Assembly: GCA_003661465.1 (NCBI GenBank)
Contig: QMWE01000026.1
Coordinates: 1-9,720, forward strand
Origin: Hadesarchaea archaeon
Lineage (GTDB): Archaea; Hadarchaeota; Hadarchaeia; Hadarchaeales; Hadarchaeaceae
Reading direction: 5' to 3'
Length of the DNA: 9,720 bases
Shown here: positions 7,399 through 9,720 of the stretch, piece by piece
How the letters are laid out: every line of letters begins with the position of its first letter
Numbering within the stretch: the first letter of the stretch is position 1
Position numbers and translations under genes: made by a program
Notes under the pieces: model-generated
What the model was told of the DNA's origin: nothing
Seen by the model: the letters and a program-made list of their open reading frames with translations, nothing else
Database searches by the model: none

Positions 7399-8601
7399 AT
7401 GCTTGAACTGGGACTGGTGGGCAAACCAAATACAGGCAAAACCACATTTTTTAACGCTGCCACTCTTGCGAATGCTCCGGTTGCGGGGTACCCGTTCACC
7501 ACGATCGATGCGAATGTCGGAGTCACGTACGTGCGAAGCAGGTGCCCATGCAGGGAATTCAAGATTCGCTGCAATCCTCAAAATTCTAGGTGTGTGGATG
7601 GGGTCAGGCATGTTCCTGTAAGGATTATAGATGTTGCGGGTTTGGTTGAGGGCGCGCATGCGGGGCGTGGTTTGGGCAACCGTTTTTTGGACAATCTGCG
7701 CATGGCGTCCGTGCTCATTCACATAATTGATGCGTCGGGTTCCACAGATGGGGAGGGAAAACCATGTCCTGCAGGAGAACACGACCCCATGAAAGACATA
7801 GATTTTCTTGAGACAGAAATTACGATGTGGTTCCGCGGTATCCTCGCTCGAGATTGGCAAAGATTCGCGCGCAGAGCGAAATATGAAAAACTCGATCTAG
7901 TGCGGGAAATAGCGGAGCGGATGAGTGGACTCGGTGTAAAAGAGTCTCACGTGGCTGAGGCTTTCAGGCGGGCGGCGGTGGATCGAGCGGATCCAGAAAG
8001 GTGGAGTGACGAAGACATGCTTAAATTCGTGAGTGAGCTCAGGAGGTGTAGCAAACCAATAATTATAGCGGCAAATAAGTGCGACGTTCCGGAAGCAGAG
8101 AGGAATATCTCCCTCATACGTGATCGGGGATACACGGTCATCCCCACCTGTTCCGAAGCGGAACTCATCCTCCGCAGGGCCGCCGAGAAAAGTCTGGTGA
8201 GGTACAACCCCGGCGATGGCGGATTTTCCGTGCTGAGGGCGGAATCGTTGAGCGAACAGCAAAAAAACGCCTTGGACAAAATTTCGGCGGTGATGAAAAA
8301 ATGGGGTTCCACTGGAGTCCAGCAGGTCATCGACAAGGCTGTTTATGAGATGTTGAAACTGATCGTGGTGTATCCGGTCGACGACGAAGTGAAGCTCACG
8401 GATAAAAAAGGCAATGTCCTTCCAGATGCGTTTTTGGTCCCGCAAGGAACTACGGCACGCGAATTTGCATATTTGATTCATTCCGATCTGGGAGATTCCT
8501 TTCTTCACGCCGTCGACGCTAGGACTAAGCGGAGATTGGGCGAGGATCACGTGCTGAAAGATGGGGACATCATACGGATAGTATCCACAAAGGGACGGTA
8601 A
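7399..8601 (+). CDS. Ygr210/YchF-related GTPase with C-terminal TGS domain
   Basis: A 400-residue TRAFAC-class GTPase of the Obg/YchF group. Motifs in order: G1 GKPNTGKT at 8-15, YPFTT (G2) at 31-35, G3 DVAGLV at 78-83, G4 NKCD at 226-229, and a TGS domain at about 325-400. The canonical NKxD argues for GTP; YchF itself has NxxE there and prefers ATP. Four cysteines between G2 and G3 (C49, C51, C58, C65) and the phrase VDASGSTD-like IDASGSTD at 110-117 place it in the archaeal/eukaryotic Ygr210 subfamily. The role is unproven but probably linked to ribosomes or tRNA, as for other TGS GTPases. A GTG at 7366 would add 11 residues before the usual start and overlap DUF2095 deeply; the ATG at 7399, one base after that stop, puts the P-loop at the expected distance. 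Automatic annotations may call it YchF. Confidence 0.9.
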   Translation: MLELGLVGKPNTGKTTFFNAATLANAPVAGYPFTTIDANVGVTYVRSRCPCREFKIRCNPQNSRCVDGVRHVPVRIIDVAGLVEGAHAGRGLGNRFLDNLRMASVLIHIIDASGSTDGEGKPCPAGEHDPMKDIDFLETEITMWFRGILARDWQRFARRAKYEKLDLVREIAERMSGLGVKESHVAEAFRRAAVDRADPERWSDEDMLKFVSELRRCSKPIIIAANKCDVPEAERNISLIRDRGYTVIPTCSEAELILRRAAEKSLVRYNPGDGGFSVLRAESLSEQQKNALDKISAVMKKWGSTGVQQVIDKAVYEMLKLIVVYPVDDEVKLTDKKGNVLPDAFLVPQGTTAREFAYLIHSDLGDSFLHAVDARTKRRLGEDHVLKDGDIIRIVSTKGR

Positions 8602-8693
8602 AGTGGCTCCATTCTCTTGCGTGCGTAGGGAGATTTCACCGAGAGTTAAATGATTTTAGCGATTAGTTCCTTCCCCCGCTGCTTCTATCTCCA

Positions 8694-8702
8694 ATTTTTT
8701 AT
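8694..8702 (+). terminator. Oligo-T tract, probable transcription terminator
   Basis: Six Ts at 8695-8700 within AATTTTTTATT, 94 bases after the GTPase stop. Archaeal RNA polymerase terminates at such tracts without needing a hairpin, and I see no strong stem directly before it. It would close the transcript that includes glmU, DUF2095 and the GTPase. Confidence 0.4.
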
Positions 8703-8743
8703 TAAGAGGGAAGGCTGAGGCTGGTCGTCGGATGTTTCTACCT

Positions 8744-8760
8744 CTTTCGAAAGTTCGAAC
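8744..8760. repeat. Two abutting perfect palindromes, possible operator
   Basis: CTTTCGAAAG (8744-8753) and GTTCGAAC (8753-8760) are both perfect palindromes sharing one G; each is centred on TTCGAA, 8 bases apart. The pair lies about 40 bases before the TATA-like element of the pilin-like gene, where an archaeal activator could bind. The function is inferred from position only. Confidence 0.35.
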
Positions 8761-8797
8761 AATTTTGTCCCTCTCAAATCAAAATCAGTCCAAAATT

Positions 8798-8812
8798 AGA
8801 TAAAAAATTAAT
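8798..8812 (+). promoter_or_regulatory. TATA-like promoter of the pilin-like gene
   Basis: The A/T stretch GATAAAAAATTAAT follows a purine-rich CAAAATTA that could serve as the TFB recognition element. Its centre near 8805 predicts a start around 8830-8835, only a few bases before the ATG at 8841. That fits the lack of a convincing ribosome binding site there and suggests a near-leaderless mRNA. Confidence 0.4.
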
Positions 8813-8840
8813 TAGTGTTCAAAACAAAAACCCAAGAGCG

Positions 8841-9720
8841 ATGAAGGACCGCCAGGAGGTGGGCATCTCCACCGTTATAGCGGTGGTTGTCCTTATTGGT
8901 CTTATTGTAATAGCAGCCAGTGCCGGTGTCTGTTTTCTCTACTCCAATTTTCCTTGGGCGACTGCGGTCGCCCACCCGCTGCTCCGCGTGAGCGTGGTTC
9001 AGCTCGAGCCCGAGAACAAGGTCGAGGTGGTGATAGACCATGTGGGTGGAGACGTGATTGATGTCTCTAAAGTGACTGTGAAGGTTCGCGGAGAGAAGGA
9101 GGACGGAGATGAGATCGAGCTGGACTCCGACAGGGACAACGCGGTGAAGGTCACGCCCAACGGCTCCGAGTTGTTGCAGGTTGCCGAGCGGATGAGGGTG
9201 GTGTTTGAGAACCACAGGCTTAAAGTCGGGAGCAGGGTCGAGGTGATGGTGATTTATGCCCATACTCATGTCATGATTCATGTTCACACTCATGTCAAGT
9301 CCAGCGCCACTTTCCAGCCCAGTGTCCCCTCGCTTCCAATCCTCATACTGAGCCTGACGGATCCCGATATAGATGTGATGGAGACCGTGTGGCGGCCGAG
9401 GCTGGAGAGAAACGAATACCCACGCATATTGGGCTACAACGTGCACAGCATCCTTGCAGTGGTCACGGTCGAGCTGGGGAACTCGACCTGTTGGGTGCCC
9501 CTCATTGACAACGAGGTGCTGGATTTAGTTCATTTGATGAAACGAATGAATCAAAGTTCTTTCACGTTTCAGCCCGGAGTCTACGACAGGATACGCGTGG
9601 AGATAAGCAGGGTAACGCTCATCACGGCAGATAACAAGATACTGGAACCACTGATCGAGGAAACCACCCTCGAGTTCCCGGTCTACCTTCAGCTGATGGC
9701 AGGAAAACGGCACGAACTCC
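8841..9720 (+). CDS. Pilin-like surface protein with His/Met-rich strand (3' end outside window)
   Basis: An open frame of 293 codons with no stop before the window end. The N-terminus is a short charged leader (MKDRQEVG) and a hydrophobic segment (residues about 9-34, GISTVIAVVVLIGLIVIAA), the pattern of archaeal type IV pilin/archaellin-like class III signals. Cleavage would fall near Gly8, although the residue before it is Val and not the usual Lys/Arg. The rest should lie outside the membrane and is rich in beta strands. It has three N-glycosylation sequons (Asn107, Asn214, Asn237) and an unusual HTHVMIHVHTH strand at 141-151. The segment from about 180 to 280 (TDPDIDV, STCWVPL, LDLVHLM, PGVYDRIRVEISRV) loosely resembles DUF4382. 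Archaeal pilins are usually about 120-200 residues, so this is large. There is no in-frame start upstream. I do not know its function; a surface-anchored or pilus-tip protein is the best guess. Confidence 0.7.
   Translation, partial: MKDRQEVGISTVIAVVVLIGLIVIAASAGVCFLYSNFPWATAVAHPLLRVSVVQLEPENKVEVVIDHVGGDVIDVSKVTVKVRGEKEDGDEIELDSDRDNAVKVTPNGSELLQVAERMRVVFENHRLKVGSRVEVMVIYAHTHVMIHVHTHVKSSATFQPSVPSLPILILSLTDPDIDVMETVWRPRLERNEYPRILGYNVHSILAVVTVELGNSTCWVPLIDNEVLDLVHLMKRMNQSSFTFQPGVYDRIRVEISRVTLITADNKILEPLIEETTLEFPVYLQLMAGKRHEL
9261..9302 (+). repeat. Imperfect direct repeat encoding HTHV units
   Basis: CATACTCATGTCATG (9261-9275) recurs as CACACTCATGTCAAG (9285-9299), 24 bases or exactly 8 codons apart, so the frame is kept. 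The units encode HTHVM and HTHVK, joined by IHV. This looks like an in-frame duplication of an 8-codon unit inside the pilin-like gene. Confidence 0.55.

Noticed and set aside
7897..8550. Minus-strand reading of 217 codons within the GTPase gene.
   Set aside because: It is entirely antisense to conserved GTPase and TGS sequence and has no recognisable domain.
8640..8740. UGAUU- and CUGA-like bits that could suggest a C/D box RNA in the gap.
   Set aside because: The boxes are imperfect and no matching C'/D' pair at proper spacing is visible.
8744..8765. GTTCGAAC resembles the T-loop of a tRNA.
   Set aside because: No acceptor stem, anticodon arm or D arm can be laid out around it on either strand.
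8808..9446. Long minus-strand reading of 212 codons rich in His, Met and Asn, opposite the pilin-like gene.
   Set aside because: Its start has no supporting signals and its residue bias is the complement of the plus-strand repeat. The plus strand has a membrane anchor, sequons and an upstream promoter-like element.
1..9720. CRISPR arrays, insertion sequences, tRNA or rRNA genes.
   Set aside because: I saw no regularly spaced repeats, transposase-like reading, terminal inverted repeats or RNA gene signatures anywhere in the window.

Overview
The window looks archaeal and most likely euryarchaeal. It carries archaeal forms of ribosomal proteins S15 and S3Ae, the KEOPS subunit Pcc1, a RecJ-like DHH protein of the archaeal type, a two-domain archaeal GlmU, a DUF2095 protein and a Ygr210-type GTPase. 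The seryl-tRNA synthetase is the rare methanogen-type (type 2) enzyme with the zinc ligands Cys308, Glu357 and Cys460. This points to a methanogen or a lineage related to methanogens; I cannot place it more precisely from this sequence. Every supported gene is on the + strand.

Positions 1-4348 hold a translation and information-processing cluster: S15 (5' end probably cut by the window edge), a RecJ-like DHH nuclease, Pcc1 (tRNA t6A synthesis), SerRS and S3Ae. From the RecJ-like gene onward the genes are tightly packed. RecJ-like/Pcc1 join at ATGA and SerRS/S3Ae at TAATG, which suggests translational coupling.

Positions 4348-7072 encode two consecutive enzymes of UDP-GlcNAc synthesis: a phosphoglucosamine mutase (GlmM) and an archaeal GlmU-like enzyme with nucleotidyltransferase and left-handed beta-helix acyltransferase domains. 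GlmM follows S3Ae almost without a gap. GlmU follows a 49-base AT-rich spacer. Positions 7056-8601 hold a DUF2095 protein, which overlaps the end of glmU behind a perfect GGAGGTG ribosome binding site, and a Ygr210-family GTPase with a C-terminal TGS domain.

The conserved block ends in a 239-base AT-rich gap (8602-8840). The gap contains an oligo-T tract, two abutting palindromes and a TATA-like element placed so that a near-leaderless transcript would start just before position 8841. From 8841 to the window end runs an open frame with no stop. It encodes a secreted or surface protein with a type IV pilin-like N-terminus, an unusual His/Met strand built from an 8-codon duplication, and a C-terminal beta domain faintly like DUF4382. 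This is the least ordinary part of the window. The rest is well-conserved archaeal housekeeping content.
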